The notes below the pieces were generated by a model. That model was not told the DNA's origin. It did not search any database and saw only the letters and a list, made by a program, of their open reading frames with translations. The position numbers were made by a program, and so were the translations under genes. Below are positions 1-11,647 of a DNA stretch of 64,000 nt, in pieces. Within the stretch, counting starts at the first letter, position 1. Each line of letters opens with the position of its first letter. This DNA is from Scilla litardierei (Eukaryota; Streptophyta; Magnoliopsida; Asparagales; Asparagaceae), in the NCBI GenBank assembly GCA_030789695.1, contig CM061139.1, forward strand, positions 5,781,878-5,845,877, in the 5' to 3' direction.

Positions 1-2109
1 CAACGAGGTCCCCGGGCTCAGGATCTAACATGTGTCACCCAAAAGAGTAAAGGGGCACATGTCAGCAAGTCTAAAAAGACTTGGGCAAGGAAACTGAAAG
101 TGAGGCATCTAGCAACCTAGCAGTTTAGTATGCATGACATGGCAGTTATCACATGAGTGCACAATTAAAACATGGCAAGACAATTTGTACAAGAGAACAA
201 TCATCGGGACAAGACAAGAGTAGCCAAGCTACTATCAATTCAATACATTCACATTTTGTAGGTGTTTACGCCATTCGCTGAATGGCATAGCATTTCAGAC
301 CGATCGGCACTAAACACTACCCAATATTCACACGATATGGAGCCTGGGGTCCCCGCACATTGAGCTCAGCTAGTGAGCCTGAGGTTGCCCCGCACATTGA
401 GCTCGCATTCTTAGTTCACAATTCAATACATCGAGCGTTGGGGTTTCCAACTTATTATGCTCGCTTCTGGTCACGAGCCAGGAACACAAGTATGGCGTAG
501 GGAACACCTAGCCGGAACACGCAATTCGGGCATTGGCTATCAACCAACACATGGCCCGCTTCTGGAACACGAGCCAGGAACACAACATTGTAGCGAAGCT
601 ACGCAATCACAGCAATACCTAAAGAATGCGAGGTCATGACAATTTATTTGCGTACAGTTAATTAAATTAAACGTGACAGGCGAAATGCAATGACATGAAC
701 ATATTCGCGTATCGTTAATCGAAAGTAAACATGACATGGAAATTGTGCAACATGCTAAATGTCGGAACTAGCTTCGTTGTCAAGCTAGTTCCCCAATTTG
801 CGCCTAGGCGAGTATCATTTCGTCGCCTAGCCTCTTTTACGCCTACAACTAGCAAATGGCCTAAAACATGGACTAAACCCTAAGTGGCAAGTTTCACTTG
901 CCTAGCACCGGGGATGACGACCACTTCGTCACACGGATGCTATCTACGGGGAAATCGCTGTTATGGGGGAAACAAACACCAAACACATGAAATTAATTAG
1001 GGTTTTCATAAAATTATAAATAAGCTATGAAAACAACGGTAGATCGATTTCTTACCGAGAGAAGACGGAAGGAACACTCCGGGGAACCCTAGGATCAAAT
1101 CTGGAGAAGATTGGAGAAGTTTGGGGAAACTAGGGTTTTGGGGGATTTGGGGGTTTTGATGGGTTTTGATGGAGATTTGGGGAAGATGAGGGGTAGATAG
1201 AGTGAATGGATGGTTTGGATGATGGATTTAGGGCTTGGAATGAAGGAATGGAGCTTGGAGGAAGATGGGGGCTGAAGGGGGAAGATTTTAGGGTTTTAGG
1301 TCGTGTTGGAGAAGAAGAAGTCGTTTGGGTTGGGTTTAAATAGGTTGAGCTGGCGGCTGCCCAGAAATTAGGGGTTTAACACTGGTTAGTCGGTCAAAGA
1401 GCAACCACTGACCGACTAGTTTGGCAACTAGTCGATCGGTCGACCAACGCAGACCGACTAAGTGCAAACAGTAACTCCTGAACGAAAATAGGATTTTAGA
1501 GTTAGTCGGTCCATGAACAAATACTGACCGACTAGTTTGGCATCTAGTCGGTCGATGAACGTTCTTAGACCGACTAAGAGTAAACAGTAACTGATACAAA
1601 AATAATTTGATGAGTTAGTCGGTTCAAGAAGCATTGCTGACCGACTAGTTTGCAACCTAGTCGGTCAACCAACGTTCTTAGACCGGCTAACGATAAACAG
1701 TAACTCCTGAGAAATTTAGAAAGATAACTAGTCGGTCCAAGAAGGATTGCCGACCGACTGGATCGTCATCTAGTCTGTCGGTGGCCCTTCTTACACCGGC
1801 TAATGAGCACAGAAAAGTACCGATACGGAGCGCGGGGCCCCGGGATCGATTCCTAAGACTCCTAGGCTTGATCTAACAGTTAGATACGACCGTTATGAAG
1901 TCCGTCACGAGTGACATACTTCGAAATCGACAATCCTAAGGAAGAAGCGAGAAAAGACGACGAATCGATCGAAAATGAAACTACGAATATTATATTATAT
2001 TATTGAGGGCAATGTCGTTACAACTAAAACATATAAAATGGCGGAGCGTTACAACTAAAACATATATTATATTATATTAAATCCAGATTCATGAAAAGCA
2101 GTCGTTACA
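1..2109 (-). mobile_element. Left-truncated LTR, subfamily L2, reverse orientation
   Basis: The sequence resembles the outer part of the complete LTRs at 32958-35777 and 39338-42155: the block at about 27-130 matches about 33395-33490, including the segment reading cacccaaaagag. It also resembles the solo LTR at 27141-29804, sharing the same GTCGGTC tandem array and the same terminal cgttaca. It carries no reading frame with a recognisable domain. The + strand right end is CGTTACA at 2103-2109, which is the LTR 5' end (TGTAACG) read on the minus strand. The rest lies left of the window, so solo LTR versus full element cannot be decided. It interrupts the Athila pol region that resumes at 2110. 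The last 100 bp is rearranged. Confidence 0.75.
1384..1805. repeat. Tandem array of about 115-bp units with paired GTCGGTC/GACCGAC hairpins
   Basis: Four units start near 1384, 1501, 1615 and 1729. Each holds AGTCGGTC, then about 15 bases, then GACCGACTAG, then a second CTAGTCGGTC and GACCGACTAA, followed by a spacer resembling gtaaacagtaactc. Each unit can therefore fold into two stem-loops. The same array, with five units, is in the solo LTR at 29107-29643, so it is a fixed part of this LTR subfamily. Confidence 0.85.
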
Positions 2110-2112
2110 ACT
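2005..2112. repeat. Rearranged LTR end with copied flanking pieces
   Basis: The LTR terminus cgttacaact occurs three times (2016, 2047, 2103). The segment gagggcaatgtc at 2005-2016 matches the flank at 2116-2127, and aaaatggcggagcgt at 2035-2049 matches the flank at 2162-2176. Pieces of the adjacent Athila sequence thus appear interleaved with LTR ends, as expected for filler DNA made by template switching. I take 2109 as the true LTR end because its context best matches the solo LTR end at 29804. Confidence 0.6.
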
Positions 2113-5100
2113 ATCGAGGGCAATGTCAGAGTTGATGTGAGGTACGACAAGTAATATTTTGAAAATGGCGGAGCGTGTATCGAAGAGTACTACACTTCGG
2201 AGGAATCCACTGGGCATGCCGAGATTTAGGGAAGTACACTCTACAACCCTCACTCTTATATTTATGAACCCACTGACACATATCTTGATCTCAGGTTTAG
2301 ACCGGAGCACAGTGGTAGTCTCTTCGATGCATGCGCAGAGCTATGCAGCGTCTATTCCGATGCACCGTCCTCACCGAGAAGTGAATCCGAGTCGGCATGG
2401 GGAAGCCCACTCGAAGAGCAGGAACTAAACCCATATGTTGCGAAAGAGATCAAGCTTTCATAAGGAGAGGAAGTAGAGAGTACAGCGCCACCTGAGGTAG
2501 AGCTTAAACAATTACCACCTAATCTAAGGTACGCTTTCTTGGGTAATAAATTGACCTATCCGGTTATTGTTAATGCCCACCTCAACCATGATCAACTAGA
2601 AAGACTCTTAGATGTCCTTAAGAGTCACAAGGATGTGCTTGGCTACACCATCTCTGATCTTAAGGGAATAAGCCCTAGGCTCTGCATGCATAGAATCCAC
2701 TTGGAAAACACTGAAGCCACCTCCATAGAGCCTCAAAGGTGGTTGAACCCTAACATGAAGGAGGTGGTTAAGAAAGAGATTCTTAAATTACTTGAAGCCG
2801 GCATTATCTATCCTATCCCTGACAGCCGTTGGGTTAGCCCCGTCCATGTCGTCCCTAAAAAGGGGGGATGACCGTTGTAAAAAACGAAAAAGAAAAACCC
2901 ATTTCTACGTGTACTGTCACGGGATGGCGAATGTGTATTGATTATAGGAAATTAAATAAAGCCACCCGGAAAGACCATTACCCATTGCCCTTTATTGATC
3001 AAATGCTTGAGCGTCTCGCTAAACATAAATACTTCTGTTATTTGGATGGGTATTCGGGATTCTTTCAAATCCCCTTGCATGAAGACGACCAAGAAAAGAC
3101 CACTTTCACAAGTCCCTATGGTACATATGCCCATCGTAGAATGCCCTTTGGACTTTGAAATGCTCCCGCCACTTTTCAAAGGTGCATGACATCAATCTTT
3201 TTTGATTACATTGAAAATATTATGGAAGTCTTCATGGATGATTTTTCTGTGTATGGAAGTGAGTTTGATTCTTGTTTGGCTAATATTACTAAAGTCCTCA
3301 AACGATGCCAACAAAATAACCTCACTCTTAATTGGGAAAAATGTCATTTTATGTTCACCGAGGGGATAGTACTTGGGCATCTTGTTTCTTCTAGGGGGAT
3401 CGAGGTCGATAAGGCGAAAATTGAGGTAATCGAAAAAATCCCTCCTCCTATTAATGTTAAAGGCATTAGAGGCTTTCTTGGTCATGCGGGGTTTTACCGC
3501 CGCTTTATCAAAGACTTTTCCCTAATTGGCCGACCCCTTACTGCCTTACTTGCTAAAGATGCCCCGTTTGTCTTTTAAGGAGAGTGCTTGCAAGCATTTA
3601 ATACGTTGAAGGAAGCGCTCATTTCCGCCCCCATTATACAACCGCCTGATTGGAGTCTCCCCTTTAAGCTCATGTGTGATGCAAGTGACCAAATAATAGG
3701 AGCAGTGCTAGGTCAAAGGAAGGAAAAAAGGCTTCACGCAATATTCTATGCGAGCAAAACATTGGACAAGGCACAGAAAAACTACACCACAACCAAAAAA
3801 GAGCTTTTGGCGGTTGTCTACTCCATCGCAAAGTTTTGGTCCTACCTCCTTGGATCCAAAGTTATTGTCCACACCGACCATGCGGCATTGAAGTATCTTC
3901 TAAGCAAAAAAGAGGCAAAACCAAGATTGATAAGAAGGATACTTTTGTTGCAAGAATTTGACTTGGAGATTAGAGACAAGAAGGGAACAGACAACGTTGT
4001 GGAGGACCACTTGTCTAGGCTTGTTCGCGACAAGGAGGATGAAAGCTTGCCAATCGATGACATCTTTGTCGACGAGAGGCTATTCGCCGTAAGACGAGAG
4101 GTGCCTTGGTATGTGGATTTCGTTAATTATTTGGCTTGTGGGATAAAACCATGCGGGATGCCCATGCAACAAAAGAGGATATTTATGCACGAAGTTCGAA
4201 ACTATTTCTGGGAAGATCCATATCTCTTCAAGATATGCAAGGACGGAGTTATACGGAGGTGTGTTTCCAAGGAGGAGGCCACGTCGATCGTTTTGCATTG
4301 TCATAGTATGCCATGCGGGGGACATCATGCAGCCTCTAAAACCACCGCTAAGATATTACAGTGCGGGTTCTTTTGGCCAACCATGTTCAAGGACACGCAT
4401 GACCTCGTCAAGGGATGCGATAGATGCCAACGGACCGGAAATATATCAAAGCGAAACGAGATGCAAATGAAGCCCATTCTAGAAATTGAGCTATTTGATT
4501 GTTGGGGAGTGGACTTCATGGGACCTTGTCCGTCAGGCAAGGGAAACGAGTACATCTTACTAGCCGTAGATTACGTCTCTAAATGGGTGGAAGCCATTGC
4601 GACCCCTACTAATGATGCGAGGGTGGTGTCCAAATTTTTCAAGCAAAACATCTTCCCATGCTTTGGAGTACCTCGTACTTTGATAAACGATGGGGGAAGT
4701 CACTTTATAGAAAACAAATTTGAAGCCATGTTGAAAAGGTATGGGGTGAATCATAGAGTTGGCATGGCATACCACCCTCAGACAAGTGGCCAAGTGGAGG
4801 TGTCGAACCGAGAAATCAAGCAAATTCTAGAAAAGACCGTCGATAGATCTAGAAAAGATTAGTCGATGAAATTGAACGATGCACTATGGGCTTATCGTAC
4901 GGCCTTTCACACTCCCATTGGCACTACACCGTACCGACTTGTTTATGGGAAAGCTTGTCACTTGCCGGTAGAGTTGGAGCACCGCGCATATTAGGCTATT
5001 AAGACCTTCAATTATGACTACAAGAGTGCGGCGGTGAGGCGACTTTTAGACATTAATGAGCTTGATGAGATTAGACGTGATGCTTATGAGAGCTCAAGAA

Positions 5101-5735
5101 TTTACAAAGAAAGGACTAGAATCCTCCACGACGCACGCATCACCGTTACGGACTTCAAGGTCAGAGATAAAGTCCTCCTATTCAATTCCCGGCTCCGACT
5201 CTTTCCCGGAAAGTTGAGATCGCGATGGTCCAGACCTTTCACCATTAAGCACATACAACCGGGGGGGGCTTTTGAATTAGAAGGGAAAGACGGAGCCACA
5301 TTCAAGGTAAATGGACAACAGCTCAAGCATTATTCTGAAGGAGTCCCCTCCGGTGAAGTGAATCGCGTATATCTACTCAAGGGACACCCCCATGATCTTT
5401 CATACCTCATTGATGAGGTAATTGACGAGGCCATTCCTTACTCTATTGGCACTCTCCATGATGACGGCCTTGAAGAAGGCCAAGCTTCGAGTATTGAAGA
5501 GAAGTTGGAGGACCCTCCGGATAGCTCCATGGCTGATGATGAAGGCGACGCTGATGTCACAAGGATAAGGGAGCTTTGCAAGCTCTCAATGGCCAAGAAT
5601 CCAAAGAAAGCTCCACCGAATAGAAGATCGGCATCACTGGTGAGAAGGAAGATGGGTGCTAGCTCAAGCTTGGGTGACTTATCCCCCAACACTACCCATG
5701 ATGAGGGGGCACCGAGGAAGGCCGACGAGCACTAA
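2110..5735 (+). pseudogene. Athila pol: RT, RNase H and integrase, broken
   Basis: This is the reverse transcriptase, RNase H and integrase polyprotein that copies element RNA and inserts the cDNA. An acidic linker (about 2174-2480) leads into the RT, in the frame of 2485. RT motifs include CIDYRKLN, LDGYSGFFQIP, MPFGL and FMDD (3231-3242). RNase H follows at about 3640-4020. The integrase has an HHCC zinc finger (about 4300-4430), catalytic VDFMGP and NDGGSHF, and the final Glu in GQVEVSNRE. The C-terminal tail runs to the stop at 5733-5735. Damage: a frameshift in a G run near 2868; in-frame stops at about 3156, 3576, 4861 and 4992. The last two read TAG where Trp (TGG) is usual, consistent with C-to-T decay on the other strand. 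The product would be non-functional. Confidence 0.92.
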
Positions 5736-5942
5736 CAACCAAATCCAAGTGACCTTCCCGGCAAATTTGACGGGCGTATCTCATATGCGCCCAACATCAC
5801 GCGCTAAACGAAAATCTTAAGGGGTCGATCTCATGTCCTTAAACGAGCGCTTGTCGGGAGGCAACCCGATGGTTTTACATTGTTTTTATTTGAATCTTGT
5901 TTATTTTTTAGATTTTTCTTAGTGTTTAGAGTCTAGTGTCTA
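5736..5942 (+). other. Athila conserved noncoding segment after pol
   Basis: There is no coding signal. The string gcgcttgtcgggaggcaacc (5847-5866), with its surroundings, is a motif I know from sequence just downstream of pol in many Athila/Calypso elements. It supports the lineage call independently of the protein. A T-rich stretch follows. Confidence 0.6.
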
Positions 5943-6477
5943 TGAAAATCGTGACAACGGGTCCTTATTTTCATGACAGGAGATGGAGAAAGAGGGATCA
6001 CTCATATGGAGGATGTCTAAGGAAAGGGAGAGCGCTTCAGAACGTGCTCAGGCCCCAGGATGAGGAAGGAACTGACTGGAGGAAGAAAAACAGAGAATGG
6101 AGCGAAAACAGAGAGCCGTTGCAGAAAATAGGAAGCCACTCGGCTGAGTAACATATGTCACTCGGCCGAGCAAAGATTCCACTCGGCCGAGTGGAGTACC
6201 AATCAGGGAAGTTTTTGCAGATCAACTCTCTGTCATTTTTTGTGAATTTTAGTCTTAATTGCAACTCATCCGAGTGCCTTATCACTCGACCGAGTGAAAC
6301 AGATACCCTCCCATCTCAAAAATTGCTGAGTGGCCGAGCCACTCGGCCGAGTGAGACATTCTTACTCGGCCGAGGGAATCAAAGTCACTCGGCCGAGTCG
6401 TAAGTCACGCAGACCAATTTGAAATCTTCTTCACTCGGCCGAGCGACCTAGTCCTCGACCGAGTCGTAACTATTCTT
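5943..6477 (+). promoter_or_regulatory. LTR-like upstream module between pol and the env-position ORF
   Basis: A purine-rich segment (about 5975-6125) is followed by an array of CTCGGCCGAG palindromes (6134-6465) and a TATA-like box (6478-6485). The element's LTR has the same order: purine-rich 11095-11180, array 11196-11560, TATA 11640. The two modules are recognisably similar but well diverged. It may be an internal promoter for the downstream ORF or an old partial copy of U3. Confidence 0.5.
6134..6465. repeat. CACTCGGCCGAGTG palindrome array (internal copy)
   Basis: About nine occurrences of the palindrome ACTCGGCCGAGT or one-base variants (CTCGACCGAG, CTCGGCTGAG) are irregularly spaced, with otherwise unrelated sequence between them. 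The same motif fills 11196-11560 in the LTR. Confidence 0.85.
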
Positions 6478-6485
6478 TATATAAG
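6478..6485 (+). promoter_or_regulatory. Candidate TATA box TATATAAG
   Basis: TATATAAG lies 13 bases after the last palindrome and upstream of a C-rich leader (6510-6700) and the ORF starting at 7005. The arrangement parallels the LTR promoter at 11640. Confidence 0.4.
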
Positions 6486-6817
6486 GCACTCGACAGTTCG
6501 AATTTCGAAACCACATTTTCCCCAAACCCGCCCGACCCACTGCGCCCCTTCGTCTCCCAGCGACCGATTCCGATCCCTCCGACGCCCGAGCCGACGCCGA
6601 CGCCGACGACCGACGTTCGCCGTCGGTCGCCGCCACCGCTGCTCGCCGGCGCCGCCCTCCCCCGCTGCCGATTACCCCATTTCGCCCCAAATTCTCATTT
6701 CTCCCAATTTCTTCCGATTTGTACACCCGTTGCGCCCCAAATTCAAATTAAATCCTATATATATCTGTTACCCCTTATCTTCCCCATACATATTGATTAT
6801 TATTGATTGATTTTATC

Positions 6818-6830
6818 GTTTACTTTTCAG
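6818..6830 (+). other. Candidate splice acceptor for a subgenomic mRNA
   Basis: The T-rich run tttacttttcag ends in AG at 6829-6830, directly before gctagcttggggg and 174 bases before the first Met of the env-position ORF. Expression of the 3' ORF by splicing is known for some plant elements of this type; no donor was identified here. Confidence 0.35.
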
Positions 6831-7004
6831 GCTAGCTTGGGGGAGCTTTGGGGAGCTTAGGAGCTTTTTGACGCGTACAGAGCCTTGCGGAGGAGGCGTA
6901 TTTTTGCACACATTGCTGATTGCTCTCGCGGCATGCTTAGGTATACTCGTATCATTATTTAGCGTGTCGCATTTCATTTTGGGTGGCCACGTTTCGCGGC
7001 ACAT

Positions 7005-9005
7005 ATGCCGCCATGCCGCAGTTCACGCACCCGGGTGCCCACTTCCAAGCGGAAGAGACCAGATAACCCTGGTCCCTCTTCTGCTAGGGAGGAGTCCTCG
7101 CCACCTAGTCCACCCCCACCTACACAGTCGCCTCCTACCGATCACATCCCGACACAGGCACCACCCGCTCCTGCCGTCGGGCCGATGGGGATTATGTTTT
7201 GAGATGACGCACACCGCACCAGATTCGAGCGTATCTGCCATCGCTCTATAGTACCCTCTAGGTTTGCACACCTAGCCGACCTAGATCGCCTAGGGGTACT
7301 TGAGGGGCTTCTGACGTTGTACGACAACGTGGGATAGCGCGACTTTCTGTCGGTGTCGACGGATACTTATATCCGTCTGACACTAGAGGTCCTTAGTTCC
7401 ATTGACCGGACCCTTGGAGGATGCTCCTTTCGTTTGATGGATCGAGAGTGCGAGATCACTCTCGACATTCTTAGAGCATTTTTCCAGTGGCCCACTGTCC
7501 CGGTCCCAGACCGCGCTTACGCTCCCACGCACATTCCACCCCCGTCGTTCGACACTCACGCCTTATGGACACGGATCACGGGATCCCCACTCACCTTTGA
7601 CCCTAGTAGGGCCAAGGCATCAGCTATTGTCCACCCCTACCTTCGCATTGCTCAGCGCCTTATGGCGACTACTTTTCTTGCGAGGTACAAGCCTGGGACG
7701 CTATCTACGCCAGAGCTCTACATGCTCTATGCGATGACACGCCCTAGGGTTCTAGACAGGGGTAGTGACGTTTTGGTCCCCGTCGTCGAGATCGACATTG
7801 CAAGTTGGTTTTTGGACTGTATCATTATTTCTGTGAGTGCTCGCTCACCTATCTGTTGCAGCGGTCTGATCACCCTCTTGGCCCTTATGACCGACGTTGA
7901 CCTTCCTGATGACCTGCATCGACCTCCAGGCCCCACTACACTTTCTATAGATGTTATGGCCTGGATGAAGATGCTTCGTCCCCATGGTCGCCAGCACTGG
8001 GTTTGGCTGCACGGTCCCTTCAGCGCTGATTACATGGTTCTCCCGAGCCCTGCTCGGACACATATTGGACCAGACGACGGAGACTGGATTCCAACGATGG
8101 ATCTCCTTATCCCCTTCGCCTACGTGTTGAGCCCGAGGATGCTCAACAGGAGCCCCTCATTCCACCCATCGACCCCGTGATCCCTCAGCCTGCTCCTGCC
8201 CTGTCTGCACCTCCCGACACCTCTGTCCACCCGTCTGTTAGTGTCGGGAGCACTTTAGCTGAGCCGTCCACCACCACCACCACCACCACCACCACTGTGC
8301 ATGTTTCTACCGAGCCCATTACCACTCTGAGTCCCGAGCGTCCCCCTACCATTATTGAGAGCGGCGAGTCCTCTTTCACCTCCGCAGTAGAGACCCTATC
8401 CCGATTGTTGTCCTCGACTCCTGGGGAGTCATCTTTTATGCCCTTCACAGCCTCCCCAGCAGCCGACTTCTCGTTCTCCACTGCCGCAGTCTTTTTTGAG
8501 AGTGTCGTGACATCTGTCCCCACGTCTGCGTCACTGACCTCTCACACCGCCTCGTCGTCTGTTTTCACTTCCACTTCCGCTGCTGCTTCCAATTCGAACT
8601 TTCCTGCGTCCCAGCCTCTCACAGAGGCTGGGCATCACATAGAGAGCACAGCACCACTACCCCACTTCCCTTATGGACCCATCCACTACACTACCCGTGT
8701 GAGACCGCCCCGCACTTCACCAGTTAGACCTGTGCATCCCTCTGCTCCACCACCCCTGACACTCTAATTCAGAGCATTCGCGCTCTTGAGGGGGCTGTTA
8801 GCGGACTTAGAGGGGATTTTAGGGTTCTCTCTGCCACAGTTAGTTCTATGCAGACCCACGTCGCCTTTCTTCCCAGTATTCAGGCTTGCCTGAATCAGAT
8901 TCTGGCGCGTCTGCCTTCACCACCGACACCCACCCAGCAGCTACCACGCCCACCACCTCTACCACCACCTCCACAGGACGGTGCTGGTGCACCACCACCA
9001 GCCTA
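7005..9005 (+). pseudogene. ATHILA-ORF1/env-position protein, broken
   Basis: The frame opens with a short basic segment and a Pro/Ser-rich region (7005-7200). Next comes a conserved core: PSRFAHLADLDRLGVL, YIRLTLEVLSS, then an Arg-rich helical domain to about 8125. This pattern matches the ATHILA ORF-1 family, whose function is unknown. A Ser/Thr/Pro-rich linker follows (8130-8760), including a nine-Thr run, then a likely coiled coil (about 8765-8890) and a Pro-rich tail ending at the TAG at 9003-9005. Damage: TGA near 7200, TAG near 7335, and frameshifts near 8125 and 8755. I see no signal peptide or clear transmembrane helix, so an envelope role is not supported. Position downstream of pol fits the Athila layout. 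Confidence 0.75.
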
Positions 9006-10889
9006 GGCACACACTGGATGCCTTCTATATTTCTGTTGTTTTGCTGGTTGTTTTTTAGCCTGGTGATTTTTGCGCCCCTCCTCCACACACTGTTTTGGTA
9101 TCTTTTGGTCATATCTGTTTATATCTCTTTAGGAGTGAGGGATCTTATTTTTGGGGACACTGATATTCTGCACCATTTTGACCTCTACATGCATCACCTG
9201 CATTAGCATATCATTTCCTTTTCTTTTATTTTCATCATGCATGCACCCTCACCCAGTACCCCCACCCATTTCACGTCTCTCGGTGTGCCACACTTCGCAC
9301 ATTGAGGACACTGTGCACTTTATCTTAGGGAGTGAGTTGTCACGATTTTTCTTTTTGTCACCCTTTTATTTTTGCTTTTCTCACATTTTCCACTTTTACA
9401 CTCATTTTCACCCACTTTTTCGTTTTTTTATCATGCATCACGTTTTCTTACCTTTTTTAGTGTGCTACATTTCATAGTAGTTTCTATTTTCTTTTATCCT
9501 TATTTCTTTCATCTTTTGCTAGAGATGACTTTTCTGTGATGATGATGACGTAGTGATTAGCTTATCTCTGTTTGCATACTACTTTGTTGTGCCATGGTTT
9601 TTATTTCAGATATCATATACTTTGTCATGCTATGCATTTGAGATAGTAACCCACCTTTTCGTATATGAATATGGATGAAATTCTGTTATTAGCTGAAGTC
9701 TGATAATTCATATGTATGCTCTTAGTAGAAAACACACCAAGCTTCACACATTGATTGCTTATATCTGGAGTACTGCTTTCCTTTCTTATATCACTTCTTA
9801 TTGCATGAAAATTGTACGTCTCACTTTCAGGTTGAAAAATGTATGTTAGGTTGATATAACTGGACTAGTTTACTTTCTGAGATCAAACTGAGTAGATTAC
9901 ATTACTCTGCTGAAAGTTGTTGTGCACGTCTTATAGAGTGAACTGAGTGTTACATTATTTCTTTCTCCACATATCTTGAGCATTAATTCTCTATTTATAT
10001 TCATTGGTGAATCTCCCTTTGGCGGATCCTATATTGGCAATTCCCCCGCTTTATAAAGTTCATGCTCCACTACCTCCAAAATCAAAAAGAAAAAAAATAC
10101 ATGTATATCTTTCTATCTTTTGATTTGGGATCACAGTTGTACATATGAATCTTAAAAAAAAGAAAAAAAATGAGGTAAAGAAAAGAAAGGAGAAAAGAAG
10201 TTTATACATGATCCCATCTCATACTCTTTCTCTCTTTCTTCCCTCTTTTGTTTTTATTCTATCATGGAGCTTCAAAAATGGGGAATATATATTTCGATTT
10301 ATCTTATGCCACCACGCTTATAGATAAGCTTGGGGGAGAGGAACCAATGATGTGTGTGAGAGTGACTACCTGACAGTGCATGACAACCTAAGCTAGGTAA
10401 TTTTCTATACTTGGTGAGATCACTGAAAGTTTTACGAAATCCAGGAATTGACACTTGGCATACATTTCATGAAAATCATACTTTTCTATTCTTACTGCTC
10501 CATATTGTGTGATATCACTTATACTCCAGGTAGAAAGCATTCAATTGAAAAGTGTGGGATCTATGATTATGTATACCGCTTTAGATGCTTCAGACAATGT
10601 TAGTTCTAGAATGAATCCATATTTCATATTATTTTGGTATTCTTGGGTTTTCTGTTTTGAATGCACGCACATACTATGGTATCGAGATAAAAATCTTTGG
10701 CATGAGTTTTATAATCACAGTGTGCTACATGAGTAAGCAAAACCCACGTCCTGAGAAAAATGTTCTAGCATTTCCTTCTTCGCTTTCTATTCTATTTTTC
10801 ATTTTTCTTTCTTTTTATTACTTTTCCCGTCGGGTTCGCCTTTTACTTATCTTCCTCGAGGACGAGTAAGAGGTAAGCTTGGGTTATTT
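9006..10889 (+). other. Athila 3' noncoding region with polypurine-like tract
   Basis: No protein-coding signal. The stretch is T-rich, with A-rich patches at 10080-10200. The motif aagcttgggggag at 10326 resembles agcttgggggag at 6836. The end, aagaggtaagcttggg (10868-10883), is the best candidate plus-strand primer, lying six bases before the LTR. Confidence 0.55.
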
Positions 10890-11195
10890 TGATCACTCTA
10901 TATTTTACACCTTTTTTCTGCATGTTTGCATGCCATTTTGATCGCCCATATCGCGTTTTTCATGATTATTTGACAATACTGCGACTGCTTTTCACTATTT
11001 CTTGTTTTTGTCGTATTTCAGGAAATATGGAGCGATTTAGAGCGATTTTGAGATCAATGGGTTTGCAAGCGGTAAGGAGTGTCACACACGGCTCTTTTGA
11101 GAGCCATTCAGCGATGGAAGATGAGTGGAAGAAGAAGGAACTTCGTAGGAGCGACGAGGAGGAGAAACGGAGAAGATTGGGCATTTACAGTATGC

Positions 11196-11560
11196 CACTC
11201 GGCCGAGTGGAGCACTCACTCGGCCGAGCAAGAACCCACTCGGCCGACCAAAACGGACACGCACAAAAGAAGTGAATCAGCGTGTACTCGGCCGAGTGAC
11301 GAAAGCCCACTCGGCCGAGTAGGAGAGTTCACTCGCCCGAGTGGCACAAGAAATTCGTCCAGAAAGAGGCAGAGTTACTGGAATCTGTCAGACAATCTGA
11401 GAGGCCCCACTCGGCCGAGTATGAATGCCACTCGGCCGAGTGCATAAAGCCCCTCGGTCGAGTCACCTCCAAAGGCAGACCCTGAGACCCCTTGACTTAC
11501 TGTTTTCTTAAAGGGTTTGTCACTCGGCCGAGTGACAATACCACTCGACCGAGTGAGCCG
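11196..11560. repeat. CACTCGGCCGAGTG palindrome array (LTR copy)
   Basis: About eleven copies of CACTCGGCCGAGTG or near variants (at 11196, 11218, 11238, 11285, 11308, 11330, 11408, 11429, 11452, 11521 and 11541) are irregularly spaced. They sit upstream of the TATA-like box at 11640. Confidence 0.88.
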
Positions 11561-11639
11561 CTCCGCCTGCTGCGAGAGTTGCGATTTCTGGGCTGCGCAG
11601 GGGCAGTTTGGTCACGATTTTCTGGGCGATTTTAGGGGG

Positions 11640-11647
11640 TATTTAAA
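11640..11647 (+). promoter_or_regulatory. Candidate LTR TATA box TATTTAAA
   Basis: TATTTAAA lies 80 bases after the last palindrome, in the position expected for the U3/R promoter of the LTR. Confidence 0.45.

Noticed and set aside
8268..8296. ACC microsatellite (poly-Thr run)
   Set aside because: A simple repeat inside the ATHILA-ORF1-like pseudogene, not a separate feature.
7005..9005. Viral envelope protein
   Set aside because: No signal peptide, transmembrane segment or fusion motif visible; the text fits ATHILA ORF-1, so only the env position is noted.
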